Part shown: one piece after another, positions 48,951 through 60,774 of the stretch
How positions within the stretch are numbered: position 1 is the first letter of the stretch
How the letters are laid out: each line of letters begins with the position of its first letter
Origin: Ephemerocybe angulata
Taxonomy: Eukaryota; Basidiomycota; Agaricomycetes; Agaricales; Psathyrellaceae
NCBI GenBank assembly: GCA_013368325.1
Contig: JAACJK010000110.1
Span: forward strand, 496,001-560,000
Length of the DNA stretch: 64,000 bases
Reading direction: 5' to 3'
The notes under the pieces: generated by a model
Told to the model about the DNA's origin: nothing
Databases searched by the model: none
What the model saw: the letters and a program-made list of their open reading frames with translations, nothing else
Translations under genes and position numbers: made by a program

Positions 48951-49728
48951 TCTCCTCTCCGTTGTACTTGATCCTTCGCTTCGCTCTCCATTCATCCATC
49001 ACCCCTCACTCCTCTTCCGTTCCGTTCATGAATTCATCGCCAACACCATCATCATCACCTGCATCCTACAGTGATCCGTATAATGTGCCATTTATTACTT
49101 TAAAGACCGTGGAGAAACCATCCTGTGGTTTCTCCTTACTGTGTACCTCGTAGCTCAGCCCCATGTGTACCTCTGCCCTCTCATGTTCGTGTCTATATGT
49201 TGTAAATTTGGACTATCGAACTCTTCTCTCCCATACTCTTTTTTATAACCCGAATTCGGGCTTCGAGGTTGCTCGAGGCCCTGGACCAAGGTGTGTTTCG
49301 CATCCTGAATTCACGGTCGCTCGGTGCGAGTACCAGGGAAATACAAGAGATGTACGTTGTTTGCGATGCGCCCACGGAGCCAGTGGCTTTCCAATTTCCT
49401 CAGTCGGCCATGTGGCTTCAATTATCCAGGATTCGCTCCCACGAGCTTGTCCTGGTCGCTCGCATCAAAAGATACCCCTGAACCTGCAACCATATCGGTT
49501 CTCTCCGCTATTCAAAAAAAACATGCCAGGTTGTCCCAGACCATCGCCCTCTGGGGTGCCCTGTTCCCTGCACCGTTGTCCACCCACACACCCCGTGCCC
49601 GCGTTCACCCCTGGAACGAGGCGCTTTAGTTAAAAAGACATACCTGAATCATCTCTCGTATGTTTTCTGTCCGCCGTGCTTGGATACCCTCACCGACAGC
49701 TCTACTCTAATCTATAGAGCGGCGTGCA
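48951..49728. other. Intergenic region, no gene seen
   Basis: 778 bp between the second C2H2 gene and the third F-box gene, both on the plus strand. Overlapping short frames near 49.2-49.6 kb have no recognisable domain. It probably holds a 3' untranslated region and the F-box promoter. Confidence 0.45.
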
Positions 49729-51489
49729 ATGGCCATGACACCCAGCACTGCGGTATCTCTGCGCGCCCCTGCGCACCACGCAGGCACGCCGGGCCTCCTC
49801 GAGTTCCCAGACGAGCTCTTGCTCGCCATCTGTGCGTACCTCGACACCCCCACGCTCTTCCTCTTCCTCCAGGTCAACCGCCGCCTGCACCACACATGCC
49901 TCCCCACCTGTTTTTCGCGCCTCGGAATCAAGAACGGGCCTAGCAGGCACATCAAGTTCACGCTGGGCGACACACCGAAGTACGATGAGGAAGGGGAGGG
50001 CACTGGGTGTATAGACGTGCTGTCCTTGCTGAATATTGCGTTCCACGTAAAGCAGGTGGAGCGGCTGGCGTGCCATGTCGTCGTCCCCGCAGGCCCCGAT
50101 ATCACAGGGGCGTTCCGCGACCTCGCGCGGCTGGAGCAGTGGGTCAGGCGCCTGGGCGGCATTAAGAACGTGCAGCTCTCGTTCGACAACGACAGCTGCT
50201 ATTGCTGCTTGCCGCACGACGCGCAGCTGGACGAGGACTCGGACTGGTTTAGGGAGGAGTGGTTGGAAGGGTGGACGGTGCGGATGGGCGCGCTTATGGG
50301 CGCGCTGGTGGAGAAGACGGCGGAGGTGGTGAAGGTGCAGGGCGGGAAGTACCTCAGTCATCTTCATGTGTACCGGCATGTGCGGAGCGGCAGAGGGCAT
50401 CTGCCGAAGCCTGCAGCGACGCCCCTCGAGTCGCTCAGGTCGCTTTTGAAGGGGAGGAAGGAGCGCAAGACGATTATGCCGCAGGTGTTAGTGGAGCCGC
50501 TTGCGGTCTTGTATGGCGAACACTGGGAGTTCAAGCGCGCGAGGGAGGCGCTGGGGGGAGCGAGCTATGTCATCCCGGTGCCCCAGCCCTTGGCGCACAC
50601 CAACTCTGAATTGCACCACCTGAACATTCAGTCGATCATGTTCCTGATGCCGCCCCTCTTGCAATGGACGGTCTCGACGCTGCAGTACTCCAACATCCAG
50701 AAACTCACGCTCGACAACCTCACGATCAACCACAAAGTCTGGCCGTGCATCTTCACGCTCATCTCGAGCGCGGCGCCTAATCTCGCGGAGCTCGAGCTCA
50801 AGAAGCTAAGACAAATCACGGCGACGGACCTGCTGCACTTCCTCGGACGGCTACCGCGGCTCAAGATCCTCAGCATAGGGCGAGATGTCGACAGTTACGA
50901 CAGCTATGACCTATGCCCCTTCCCCGACCTCCCAGAACTCATATCCCTGCACGCCCCTGCAAACTGGATCTACAAGCTGCTCTCGGCGCATCGGCAGGGC
51001 CTCGAGTGCCTGGAGACGCTGCACATCGCGTACCGGCTGCGCAACGACGGGCTCAGTCACTGGTCGCAGGTCTCGACCGCGCCGTCCATTCCGGGGCTGC
51101 TGCAGGCGCAGAAGCGCCCGCTCACGGTTGCGGTGGAGGTGGTAATGGGCGGCAGCCCCGGCTGGCGGATGTTTGAGGACTTTAATGGGATTCAGTGTGG
51201 GCAGGTCGCGCCGAACCCGGATGTCGCGCTGATATCGAGCATGACGCTTATCGTGAGTGAGGAGTTTGCGAGGGACGATTTGAGGTTGTGGAGTGTGCTC
51301 CCGAGATGGCTTGCGCTGTTTACGGCGCTTAAGCATTTGAGGGTGACTGGGCATAATGCCTGGGTGGACGAGGAGGGCACGTTGGGTGCGCTTGCGGAAG
51401 CGGTGGACATGGGGGGGCTGAAGCTGGTGACGCTGGAGCTTAATGGGAAGGCTGCTGTGAAGGGGTCGAGGAAGGTTACGCCTGCGTAA
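49729..51489 (+). CDS. F-box protein
   Basis: One open frame of 586 residues from the ATG at 49729 to TAA at 51487. Residues about 22-55 form an F-box (LLEFPDELLLAICAYLD, then LQVNRRLHH). The rest has Leu-rich segments, including LMPPLLQWTVSTLQYSNIQ, LTLDNLTI and LLHFLGRLPRLKILSI, in the same order as the F-box protein at 23403-25064. The coding sequence is unusually GC-rich in its first half. Likely an SCF substrate adaptor of unknown target. The same-strand ATG three codons in (MTPST) is a possible alternative start. Confidence 0.75.
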   Translation: MAMTPSTAVSLRAPAHHAGTPGLLEFPDELLLAICAYLDTPTLFLFLQVNRRLHHTCLPTCFSRLGIKNGPSRHIKFTLGDTPKYDEEGEGTGCIDVLSLLNIAFHVKQVERLACHVVVPAGPDITGAFRDLARLEQWVRRLGGIKNVQLSFDNDSCYCCLPHDAQLDEDSDWFREEWLEGWTVRMGALMGALVEKTAEVVKVQGGKYLSHLHVYRHVRSGRGHLPKPAATPLESLRSLLKGRKERKTIMPQVLVEPLAVLYGEHWEFKRAREALGGASYVIPVPQPLAHTNSELHHLNIQSIMFLMPPLLQWTVSTLQYSNIQKLTLDNLTINHKVWPCIFTLISSAAPNLAELELKKLRQITATDLLHFLGRLPRLKILSIGRDVDSYDSYDLCPFPDLPELISLHAPANWIYKLLSAHRQGLECLETLHIAYRLRNDGLSHWSQVSTAPSIPGLLQAQKRPLTVAVEVVMGGSPGWRMFEDFNGIQCGQVAPNPDVALISSMTLIVSEEFARDDLRLWSVLPRWLALFTALKHLRVTGHNAWVDEEGTLGALAEAVDMGGLKLVTLELNGKAAVKGSRKVTPA

Positions 51490-52073
51490 GGAGGCTGCGT
51501 GTCTGCAAAGTGTATTTTATGTGAAGGTTTGTATCTCGTCCATGTATTCGGAGTCCTCGTGTTGTACGGCTGCTATTTTACATCAGCATTCTATTTTTGG
51601 GTTCCCCAAGCCCGGAAGGGTTTAACCTTTTAGTTGGGCGCTTTGACGTCAACGGTCAACGCCGCGCCCAGCGCTGGTCCATTCCTCGTCCCTCCAAGCC
51701 CTGTGGAGCGCCTCTTGCACGAAGGACGACGTTCGACGCCCGCTTGGGCCATTCTGATTCTGTGGTGCGTTGAACCTTCCCGCTGCCAGACAACGGCTGA
51801 TTGTCAGGGAGAATAGAGCTCGCGATTAAGCGCACCCAGGGACCACGCCGCTGGCATTAGGGCCTAGGCGACTTGGTCGGTGGGAAAGAACTGTCCGACC
51901 GGCGGACACGGCAGCTTGTGTTGACACCGTTTCCAATTCGCACTGCTCTTGATTCTTCTCTCTCTTCTTTCTCTATAGATTCCTTCGCAGCTTTCGTATA
52001 TAACGGAAGGGCGTGTCCACTCTTTTGACTTCCCTGCCTTCGCCGTGCCAGCCACCTCTCGTTGTCGTCTACG
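51490..52073. other. Intergenic region, no gene seen
   Basis: 584 bp between the F-box stop and the polysaccharide deacetylase start. A TATA box is annotated near its right end; nothing else is recognisable. Confidence 0.5.
51997..52003 (+). promoter_or_regulatory. Probable TATA box of the CE4 deacetylase gene
   Basis: TATATAA lies 71 bp upstream of the ATG at 52074 and is followed by a pyrimidine-rich stretch suited to transcription initiation. Confidence 0.5.
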
Positions 52074-54413
52074 ATGAGGTTCTCATCTACCCTTGCACTG
52101 CTCCTGGCCTCACCGCTCCTCGCACTCGCACAGTACTCGTGCGACCCCAACGTGTGCAAGCTCCCGGACTGCGCCTGCGCTACGACCACCCCGCCTGGGG
52201 GTCTTGACCCAGTGAGTACAGGTCCATTTCTTCGCCCAGTGCCCAGGTCTCTGGGAGCAACCCCCAAGCACATGTGGAGCCCTCCGGATGAATAGACCAC
52301 TATCACGGCTTCCTTCTTTACATAGTCTGCCTCCGAGGTCTGACACACCGGTCATAGGCCCAGGTCCCACAGTTCGTGGTCTTCACAGCGGACGATGCAA
52401 TCCAATCGTACACCATCGACGCGGTGAATCAGTTCCTCGCCCAGCGGAAGAACCCCAACGGCTGCAAACCCAAGATGACTTACTTCGCTTCGTTAACCTA
52501 CACAAACTACTCCCTGATCACCGGTGCGTCCGACCTTCCTTCCTCCCGCCCGCCTTACGTTGTGCCGTTCCAGGAAGCGGTGCTTCTTCTGGTTTGGTTG
52601 TAGCTTGACGGGTACGAACGGCTGTCCTGATGCTATGTCTTCGTTTGAATTCCAGACTGGTATGTCGCAGGAAACGAAATTGCGGACCATACGTGAGTGC
52701 TTTGCTTTCTTTAACTCGCGAACTGAATAACCGACCAAAGAGCTTCATTCGCTCCTCCGACACGCGCTTTAGGATAACGCACATGGGCTCCCCAACGAAA
52801 GAAGAAGTAAACGGCAATCTCATCGCGCTTAACGCTCTCGCCGGCATCCCCCTCAGCGCCCTCAAAGGTTTCCGTGCGCCCCTGCTCGATTTCAAAGCCG
52901 AGACGCTCCAGATCCTACACAAGTCACAGTTCCTGTACGACTCGAGCGCCTCGGCGTCCGTTCCCGTTACGGATCCTAATACCAACGCGTACTGGCCGTA
53001 TACGCTGGACAATGGGATTGCGAATAACTGTGATACACCTGGGCTGTGTAATGGGGAGCCGAAGCTTCCGGGGCTTTGGGAGATCCCGATGTACGCCTTC
53101 TTCGATAACAGAGGCGTTGTTGGGCCGCATTTAATGGATCCTTGGCTGTGAGTAGTAGCTTTCTTTCATTCATTCGTTCACTAGCATTTGCATTTGCGTT
53201 CAGGCGTCCTTCCTTCCTTGCTTTGCGGTACGGTGGATTCATGCTGATAATGCTATGATTGTGATTGTAGGGACTCTGCGAATGGAAACAATGCGCCCAG
53301 CGATGCGGCGACGCTTGCGTTTATGCAGAAGACGTTCACGGATCATTATAACGGGAAACGCCAGCCGATCGGGCTGTACACGCACCCTATCCACGTTTCG
53401 GTGCGTCCATTTCCCGGCGTTTCGCTTTATTTGAGGGGCTGATAGATGGAGTGGTGGTTGTAGTTGTCGTACCCTGGTACCACGGCGAAGAAGAGCACTA
53501 TTGACATGATCAATAGTTTCTTGGATTGGGCGCAGAACCATGACAATGGTGCGTGTACCCCCTAGTGCGAGTCAAATGAAAGGTGGAAGTAAACTAATGT
53601 GTGACGGTGGTGTGGGTGTGTAGTGTGGATTGTGTCGAATGAGCAGCTGTTGGACTGGGTTCGTAACCCTGCGCCCGCCTCGCAGATGAGCTCGCTCGCG
53701 TCGTTCAGCTGCCCCGCGCCTACCTACGATGCCTCGGCGAAGATCTGCAACGGTGTACCTACCAGCGAGGACGGCACGTTGGCGCGGTGTGGGTTCTCTG
53801 ACTTCCCCTTCTTCACTTGTGTAAGTGAACCAGCCTCCTGGTGTGGTGTTGTGGTAGAGTGTATTCTGACGTGTGTTGTTCATTTGGGTAGTATGGATGC
53901 CCGACGGCTGTTCCGACTGTGGATGACCCGAACCCGGCGCAGAGTGCACAGACGCGGTTCCGAGGTGCGTGGCTTGACTTCCTTCGTCCTTTCATTCATT
54001 CTTCTGATCTGATCTTCTAACTCGTACGATGACACTAGTTCCCGCGAACTGCTCTACGACGTACTGGGACCCTGTTGAGGGCAAGTGTCTCTGCAACTCC
54101 CCGTCCTGCGCCTTTACAGACGTTGCGCGGCCCATCGGCGTACGTACCCCTCTCTCTCCATTAAACTTCGAGCTGTGTCGCTGACTGGCGTGCATGTCGT
54201 CCGTCTCTCTGTTAGCCTAATGATGCGAGCTACCAGGGTGGAGGTATTGGTGGGGACTTTAAGCTTCTCAGTGACGGCTCGTCGACGGGTGGGGGGTCTG
54301 GAAGTGGGTATGCGCCGTTTAATGGGGCGCAGAGAGTGCAGGATGCGGTTGTGCTTTGGCCGATTTTGCTTGTGTTCCTTGCTGCGGCGGTGTTTGGCGC
54401 GGTCGCTGTTTGA
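52074..54413 (+). CDS. Secreted polysaccharide (chitin) deacetylase, CE4 family
   Basis: Ten exons: 52074..52211, 52358..52523, 52656..52692, 52773..53147, 53271..53400, 53464..53548, 53624..53820, 53892..53964, 54039..54139 and 54216..54413, giving 499 residues. The signal peptide is at about 1-19 (STLALLLASPLLALA). The CE4 motifs are FTADDA (metal-binding Asp pair, D58/D59) and HTITH at 113-117, the metal-binding H[ST]xxH, the last split by an intron. GFRAP and YTHPIH are further NodB-type segments. The tail is Cys-rich and ends in about 20 hydrophobic residues, suggesting a GPI or membrane anchor. The expected role is deacetylation of chitin in the cell wall. The second intron is long (132 nt). 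Confidence 0.85.
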
Positions 54414-55205
54414 GCTCCTTCGTTCTGTTCTGAGCTGAGTCCCTTTCTACGAAGACCATTACGACTCCGAGACATTGCATACATGGACATATCGTGCTCC
54501 TGGCTGCATATCATCCTTCATCCCCATCTTCGCATTCGCTTTGACAGTTTTAACATCCATTTGGGCGGACGGACGGACGGATAGAGACAATTTGACATTT
54601 AATACTTCGCTTGGTTACATACATACCTTCGCCTTTCTCGACGCTCTTTACTTAACTTTACCTTATTCTATACCTCGGATTTTGTCTGAGCTGGTGGGTT
54701 ATTTGCTCCCCAGCTTCGGTTTTGTCTTTCTTAATTTTTGGATATCTAATTCGTGGACCTCGTACATAGGAGTAGCAGATACATACATACATCGTAGCAT
54801 TCAAAGGAAACAGACTCGGAGAATCGTAGTACTCGGGATTGCGCCGATGTTGCGCTGCTACATCGAAGGATAAGATGAGGCTAGCGCGAGCCGTGGTTAA
54901 AGCCTGCCGTTGATGTTTGGTCGAGGGCGCCTCGACAACATCCCCGTTTTCGTTCAAGAAGCTGAAGGAATATTCTCGAGAGGGACTTGTCTATACCTCC
55001 TCACCCACTCTCTTCGTTTTTTGCGGCCCTCCGCGCCCGCCCACCATCAGCGCCTACGTCATCAGGGTGTTCCGGCCAGCAGGCTGGCCCAGGCAAACCC
55101 CAAGAATCGGGTTCAGCCTGCCAGGCGAGCCGATCCTTTTTCTCTTCGCTCACCCTCAGACGTCGAACGCGCCCAGAGCGGCGCCTATCTTATTTGCTCG
55201 AATTC
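54414..55205. other. Region between CE4 gene and inverted-repeat element
   Basis: No gene seen. The first half is AT-rich and likely the 3' untranslated region of the CE4 gene. A hairpin lies at 54912-54942. Confidence 0.45.
54912..54942. repeat. Imperfect inverted repeat sharing sequence with 14841
   Basis: GTCGAGG (54920-54926), loop GCG, CCTCGAC (54930-54936); the outer arms GATGTT/AACATC also pair, with a 2-nt bulge. The 15-bp word TGTTTGGTCGAGGGC is identical to 14842-14856. Confidence 0.5.
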
Positions 55206-56030
55206 CGGCTCGCTGATGGTGTGTGTAGCTGAAAAAGAACTAAATAAATAAATAACCCTGTTTCCATAAAAGGAAAGAGAGAAAGAAAGAAGAAAGAGAG
55301 AGAGAGACTTACAAGATCTCCCAATAGCCAGGCCCTTGGAGGTATGGTGTGGCCACAATGGTATGAGTCGGCGGGTGCTGTTTGGTGGCAGGAGGCAAGA
55401 ATGCTGACAATTATTTGAGGGTTTTCCGAAATGGGCGACGGGACACTGGTGCCGCTGCCCGGAAACCCCTCAGAAACCCATAATAGTCCATGGGATACTC
55501 GCTTGGATTGAGGATACTCGGCGGAGCATCCCGACAGTGATGGGAACAAGCTGTTGACAAGCCGCCAGGACTTACGGAGCCAATAAACAGGTCCAGAGCA
55601 GCTCAGATGGCCTGCAACGACATTTGGACAGCATAAGGGCATATTTTAATCAGGAGAAGGGGGTATTGACTGGACATACTCAGGTGGGCTTGAATATGGA
55701 CTCCAAGGTGTTGTAATGGACTTGAATGGACCCGCGGCGCATGCGCCGCGCGCAAGTCACCACCAAACAACCACCAAATCACGAAAGCACCTCTGCAAGC
55801 TCGGGCAATTGCTCTTTGGCTAGAGAAATCTCATATATACAAGAAGGACAATGTATTATACATGTTTATATACTTTTTAACAGTGGAAAAGACCTCGAAG
55901 ATGCAAGATTGCCAGGCGCGTTGCCCATCCCAGCTTTCCCGGAGGTCACTTGACCCAAAACGTGACCGCTTACATAATATTTACAATCCAGTATCAGTAT
56001 CCGCTACTGACACCATCAGCGAGCCCGAAT
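55206..56030. mobile_element. Inverted-repeat element, tandem copy 1
   Basis: An 825-bp unit starting GGCTCGCTGATGGTGT (55207) and ending with its exact reverse complement, ACACCATCAGCGAGCC; the match continues imperfectly for several more bases. It has no transposase frame; the longest frame (about 146 residues, minus) has no recognisable domain. It contains a purine-rich GAAA/GA tract and an 18-bp perfect palindrome at 55733-55750. The flanks TGCTCGAATTCC (55195) and, after the second copy, TGCCCGAATTCC (56857) may be an imperfect target duplication. It looks like a non-autonomous DNA transposon (MITE-like). Confidence 0.7.
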
Positions 56031-56855
56031 CGGCTCGCTGATGGTGTGTGTAGCTGAAAAAGAACTAAATAAATAAATAACCCTGTTTCCATAAAAGGAA
56101 AGAGAGAAAGAAAGAAGAAAGAGAGAGAGAGACTTACAAGATCTCCCAATAGCCAGGCCCTTGGAGGTATGGTGTGGCCACAATGGTATGAGTCGGCGGG
56201 TGCTGTTTGGTGGCAGGAGGCAAGAATGCTGACAATTATTTGAGGGTTTTCCGAAATGGGCGACGGGACACTGGTGCCGCTGCCCGGAAACCCCTCAGAA
56301 ACCCATAATAGTCCATGGGATACTCGCTTGGATTGAGGATACTCGGCGGAGCATCCCGACAGTGATGGGAACAAGCTGTTGACAAGCCGCCAGGACTTAC
56401 GGAGCCAATAAACAGGTCCAGAGCAGCTCAGATGGCCTGCAACGACATTTGGACAGCATAAGGGCATATTTTAATCAGGAGAAGGGGGTATTGACTGGAC
56501 ATACTCAGGTGGGCTTGAATATGGACTCCAAGGTGTTGTAATGGACTTGAATGGACCCGCGGCGCATGCGCCGCGCGCAAGTCACCACCAAACAACCACC
56601 AAATCACGAAAGCACCTCTGCAAGCTCGGGCAATTGCTCTTTGGCTAGAGAAATCTCATATATACAAGAAGGACAATGTATTATACATGTTTATATACTT
56701 TTTAACAGTGGAAAAGACCTCGAAGATGCAAGATTGCCAGGCGCGTTGCCCATCCCAGCTTTCCCGGAGGTCACTTGACCCAAAACGTGACCGCTTACAT
56801 AATATTTACAATCCAGTATCAGTATCCGCTACTGACACCATCAGCGAGCCCGAAT
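56031..56855. mobile_element. Inverted-repeat element, tandem copy 2
   Basis: Repeats 55206-56030 at an exact 825-bp offset, in the same orientation and directly abutting; every part I compared is identical, including both encoded frames and the 18-bp palindrome (56558-56575). The lack of differences implies a very recent duplication, or an assembly artefact. Confidence 0.75.
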
Positions 56856-57062
56856 CTGCCCGAATTCCGCGGTTTGGCTAGGCACGCACTGGCGCTTGAG
56901 TGCCATCACATTTGCACATGCCAAGCCCATGACGTCAGCCCTCAATCAATCGGGCGCGCCTGTCTTCCTCGTGGAATCTGTGACACACTGCGACCTATGA
57001 TCTCCAAATGATCTCTCCTTCGTTCGCTCTTCCACGACTTACAACCCCCCGCAAGACATCGG

Positions 57063-60025
57063 ATGCACCACATACACACGCCATTGTCGCGGACGAGCCA
57101 TTCGGCGCGGATAAGACCTCATCCCTCTCTCGGTCGACTCGACCGATCTGGAGGCCGTGTGGGTGGACACGACTCGGAAGACCCGCGCAGAGAGTACCAG
57201 CGCCGTAGCACCTCCTTGCACAAGCACAGTAGGGATGGGAAGACAGGCCGCCCCGAGCTTGAGCACGACACGCATGCGGGGGCGGAGCCGGGCATCGACC
57301 CAAGAAGTGGGAGCGCGAATGCGGAGTATAGTCATTTTAGAGAGGAGTGTGTTATTGATGTGGTGGATTATGATGATTTGGAGGCGACGTTTAGGAGGAT
57401 GGATAATGAGGAATTTGTGAGGTTTTTGGAGGGGGAAGTGCTGGCGCAGGGCGCTGTTGGGGGAGGAGGAGGAGGAGGAGGAGGAGGAGGAGGAGGGAAC
57501 GGGGGTGTGGGTGGGGGAAGTTGGAGGGGAGGGGAGGAGGATGTGCCGCCGCTTGCTGTGAGGTGGATTAATATTGAGGGGATTGATTGGAAGGTTTTGA
57601 GTAGCGTTGCGCTACGGTATAGTGCGTATCTTTTGTTCTTTACTGTTACTTTGCGAGGCTGAATCGTGGGGGCTTCTGATGTTATCCCAACTTCAAAGAC
57701 CTCGATTCTCTTGCGCTGGAGGACATCCTGCACGAGAGGGGCCACAATCACTCGAAGGCGGACTATTACCCCAATCATCTCTTCCTGCGTGTACTCTGCC
57801 ACACGCTAGAGACCCCGGGAGACTATGCTGAGTCCGACTTTTTTGAGGACTCGGAAGAGGGCTCACCCGTCCCCATTGCACCGACGCCACCAAGGCAAGA
57901 TCACGGTGGTTACAGTGCTGCAGAGCAGGGCCATCTTGCTACCTCTGGGGTAGACTCGGGCACAGCGCGGGATGGAGTTGGGGCCGCGAAAGCTCCACCT
58001 GGCCATGGGGTAGATGCGGGGAGTGTAAAGTCTGCGGATTCGAAGGAGAGTTTGCGGGGGCTCGTGACTTCGAAGCAGCAGACTGAAGGGTCTGGGATGA
58101 GCGGGGATCAGACCACTGTGGGGGATGGGGAGGGGCAGCGGAAGGCCGGTTCGCCATTGTCTGGGATTACGAAGGCGCTGCGGACGAGGTTGTCGTCGTT
58201 GAGTGGGTATAATACGTCTGTGAGTCGCTGCATCCTGCTTTGTCTGGCTCGGCTCCTCATGGATGTTTGTGCTTGATAGGAACGTCGGAAACAGCTTGCG
58301 TCGCTGCGAGCGCTGAAGAAGGATCATGCGGTGGAGGTCAAGAAGGATCCTCTATTTATCTTTCTTTTGAGGAATGGGACTGTTATTTCGATCCATCCCT
58401 TGAAGAAGGACTATACGGCGCCGATTAGCGAGCGGCTGCATAATCGTGACTCTGTGCTCAGGACGTCGGATGATGCATCGCTGCTTGTTGAGAGTCTTAT
58501 TGATCTGGGTGAGTGTCTACGAAGGTCTCTTTCCCAAATCACCCCAACTCACGTTGTACATATAGTGGTTGATCGTGTTTTGGAAGTTATGGACGAGTAC
58601 CAGCTCAAGATCAGTGACCTCGAACGCGACATTCTGATTCAGCCACACATGGACTCCATGCGATGCTGTGCGTCTAACCCACTCACTATATTGCCCTACC
58701 CAGTCTAACGAAATCATACCATTCAGTGCATATAATCTCAGGCGACCTGATTATGCATAAGCGCACTCTCGATCCAATCAAGACCATGATATTCGGCCTG
58801 CGCAAGTACGATCTGGACCGCTCCGTCGCGCTGCACGATAGCCTTGCGCAAGCGAGGCGCGAGCAGCAAGCGCGGGAAGAGAAGCGGGAGCATGCGAAGA
58901 ATAAGCGGAAGGGGAAGCACGGGGTCGGAGGAGGCGCCGGCAGCGGAGGGCAGGGACAGGGGCAGCAGCATTTACGACCTAGTGCAGGTGGCAGTGGAAA
59001 TAGGAATGGGGTCTCGTCAGCATCGAGAACGGCTTCGTCGGAACATACAGCGCAGCAGCAGCACCCAACGGTGCCAGGTACGCCGCCGGAGATGAGGATG
59101 GAAAGGGAGCATTCAAGTTCGGAAGCGGGGCATGCGAGGAGCGATGATCAGCATTTGAGGGCGATGGCGGCGGGGATGGCGGAGGCTGCGGGTGTGAATG
59201 GGTATTTTAGCTATAAGGCGAAGGTGTATCTGGTGAGTGCTGACCTATTGTGCTGGGGTGAGAGAGGGCTGATTTGGTTGGGATAGGCGGATGTATATGA
59301 TCATATGGACTTTGCGCTGTCGAGTTTGGATATGTTCGCTGCAACGACGGAGAATTTGATTAATTATGCATTTAATGTAAGTCAGTATTCCTACCCCCAT
59401 TTTGGTTGACGCTGATAAGTGTTATTTAGACCGCGTCGTATGATATGAACCTCGTTATGTACGCTCTCTTCCATCTTTGAGCTGAAATCCTCAATGCTAA
59501 TGGGCTCTGGTATGCCAGGAACCGATTGACGCTCGTCACCATCATCTTCATGCCACTCACATTACTCACCGGATACTTTGTATGTTCCCCAATATTGGCC
59601 TCTACCTTTGACTTACTGTTTGCAGGGCATGAACTTCACGCCCTTCTGGAGCGTCGACCACCACTCAGATGCATTGTACGCTCCCACTTTCCCGCGAACG
59701 AGGCCTTCATTGTCTAAACTCACCTCCCTCTCTACAGCTTCTGGGAACTGGCAGGCCCGATCATGGCTGTCCTCATCCCCCTCTTCATGATCCACGACAT
59801 CAAGCAGGCTTGGAAGAGCTGGAAGCGGCGGAGACAGGACCATAGGGCAGTGAAGGTGCGCGCGAGTTTGTTGTAAGTTCTCAAGGCAGATTTGCTGATT
59901 TGGGCTGCCTTTTGGCGGTGAATAGCATTCTGGGAAGGTGGACGAGGGGTTGGAGGTGCTTGGGTGAGGGTGGTTACCAGTATGACGGGGAGTTGGCTTT
60001 TGGTTGGCTTTGGACTTCTTTTAGA
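57063..60025 (+). CDS. CorA-family magnesium transporter, copy 2
   Basis: Eleven exons: 57063..57621, 57699..58219, 58280..58508, 58566..58667, 58727..59232, 59287..59376, 59430..59458, 59519..59579, 59626..59675, 59738..59872 and 59926..60025, about 793 residues. Four internal exons (102, 90, 29 and 61 nt) have the same lengths as in copy 1. GMN is at 700-702 (YFGMNFTPFWS), with TM1 before and TM2 after. Copy 2 has a 13-residue Gly run from GGA repeats near 57465-57495, a ~100-residue Gly/Ser/Gln insertion in exon 5, and an extra intron after the GMN. The start is uncertain: two other frames upstream of 57300 also look coding-like. The end is uncertain too: without the last intron it stops at 59876. 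Confidence 0.75.
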
Positions 60026-60312
60026 CTTCGAACTTCGTAGGAACAAAATGAACTTTATAGGGACTGGTTCGTTTTGATGTTGTCACAAGAATGTTGGGCG
60101 CTTAATTGTCAGGGGCTGTCTCACACCCCTATCAAGCTATCTCTGCCTCGTCACTGCGATTTAAGGATGCGAAAAAGATCCATCAAACTGCTGCAATCTC
60201 GCTCATTTTTCTCTCTGTTTTGCTGTCGCTACATTTTCGTGACACACCCAGTAACTCGTGCAACATGTCTACTTCAATTCGACGCTCCGGCCTTTCCTCT
60301 CCTGTTAACTAT

Positions 60313-60774
60313 TCAATCAAGCTTTCCCTTCGCCTTCAATTCCTCCTCCATCTCCTCACGCATGATATCTGGGTTGCGCACGCGGAAAAGAGGGTCTCTG
60401 AAGTTCTGTTGGATCTCGTAAACATTAAGCTTTCCCTTCCTCTTCAATTCCTCCAGCTCCTCCTGCATAAGTTCTGCGTCGACCTTCGCACCACGGGACG
60501 GTTCGTGCATATGGTTCTGCGCGCGGGCAAGAGGGTCTTTGACGGTCTCTTGGTTCTCGCGCATATGGCCGTGCGCATGGCGTTCGGCTTCGGCTTTCTC
60601 CATCTCTTCCAGTTTTTTCTCGATTGCTGCTTGTGTTCTGGGGGTAGGGAGTGGGTTAGGATAAGTCGGGTTGAGGTGAGGGAAGAACGAGGGAATCTAA
60701 ACGTACCTGGGGGACGGGGTTCTGTGTGGCAGGTGGAGGCCTATCTCGCTTCGGGCAACGGTGAATTCTGGCAT
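60313..60774 (-). CDS. Small charged protein of unknown function (130 aa)
   Basis: Two exons, 60774..60707 and 60637..60313. Start ATG at 60774 (TTACCATGCC). A probable 5' untranslated intron lies at 60877-60804 (GTGAGT...AACAG). The product is rich in Glu, Lys and Arg and mostly helical, with EKKLEEMEKAEAE and two related segments LMQEELEELKRKGKLN and IMREEMEEELKAKGKLD that look like an internal repeat. No signal peptide or membrane segment. I do not recognise the family. Confidence 0.6.

Noticed and set aside
55190..55642. The ~146-residue frame in the inverted-repeat element as a transposase
   Set aside because: It has no DDE/D-type spacing or zinc-binding motif and runs through simple purine tracts; the element is considered non-autonomous.
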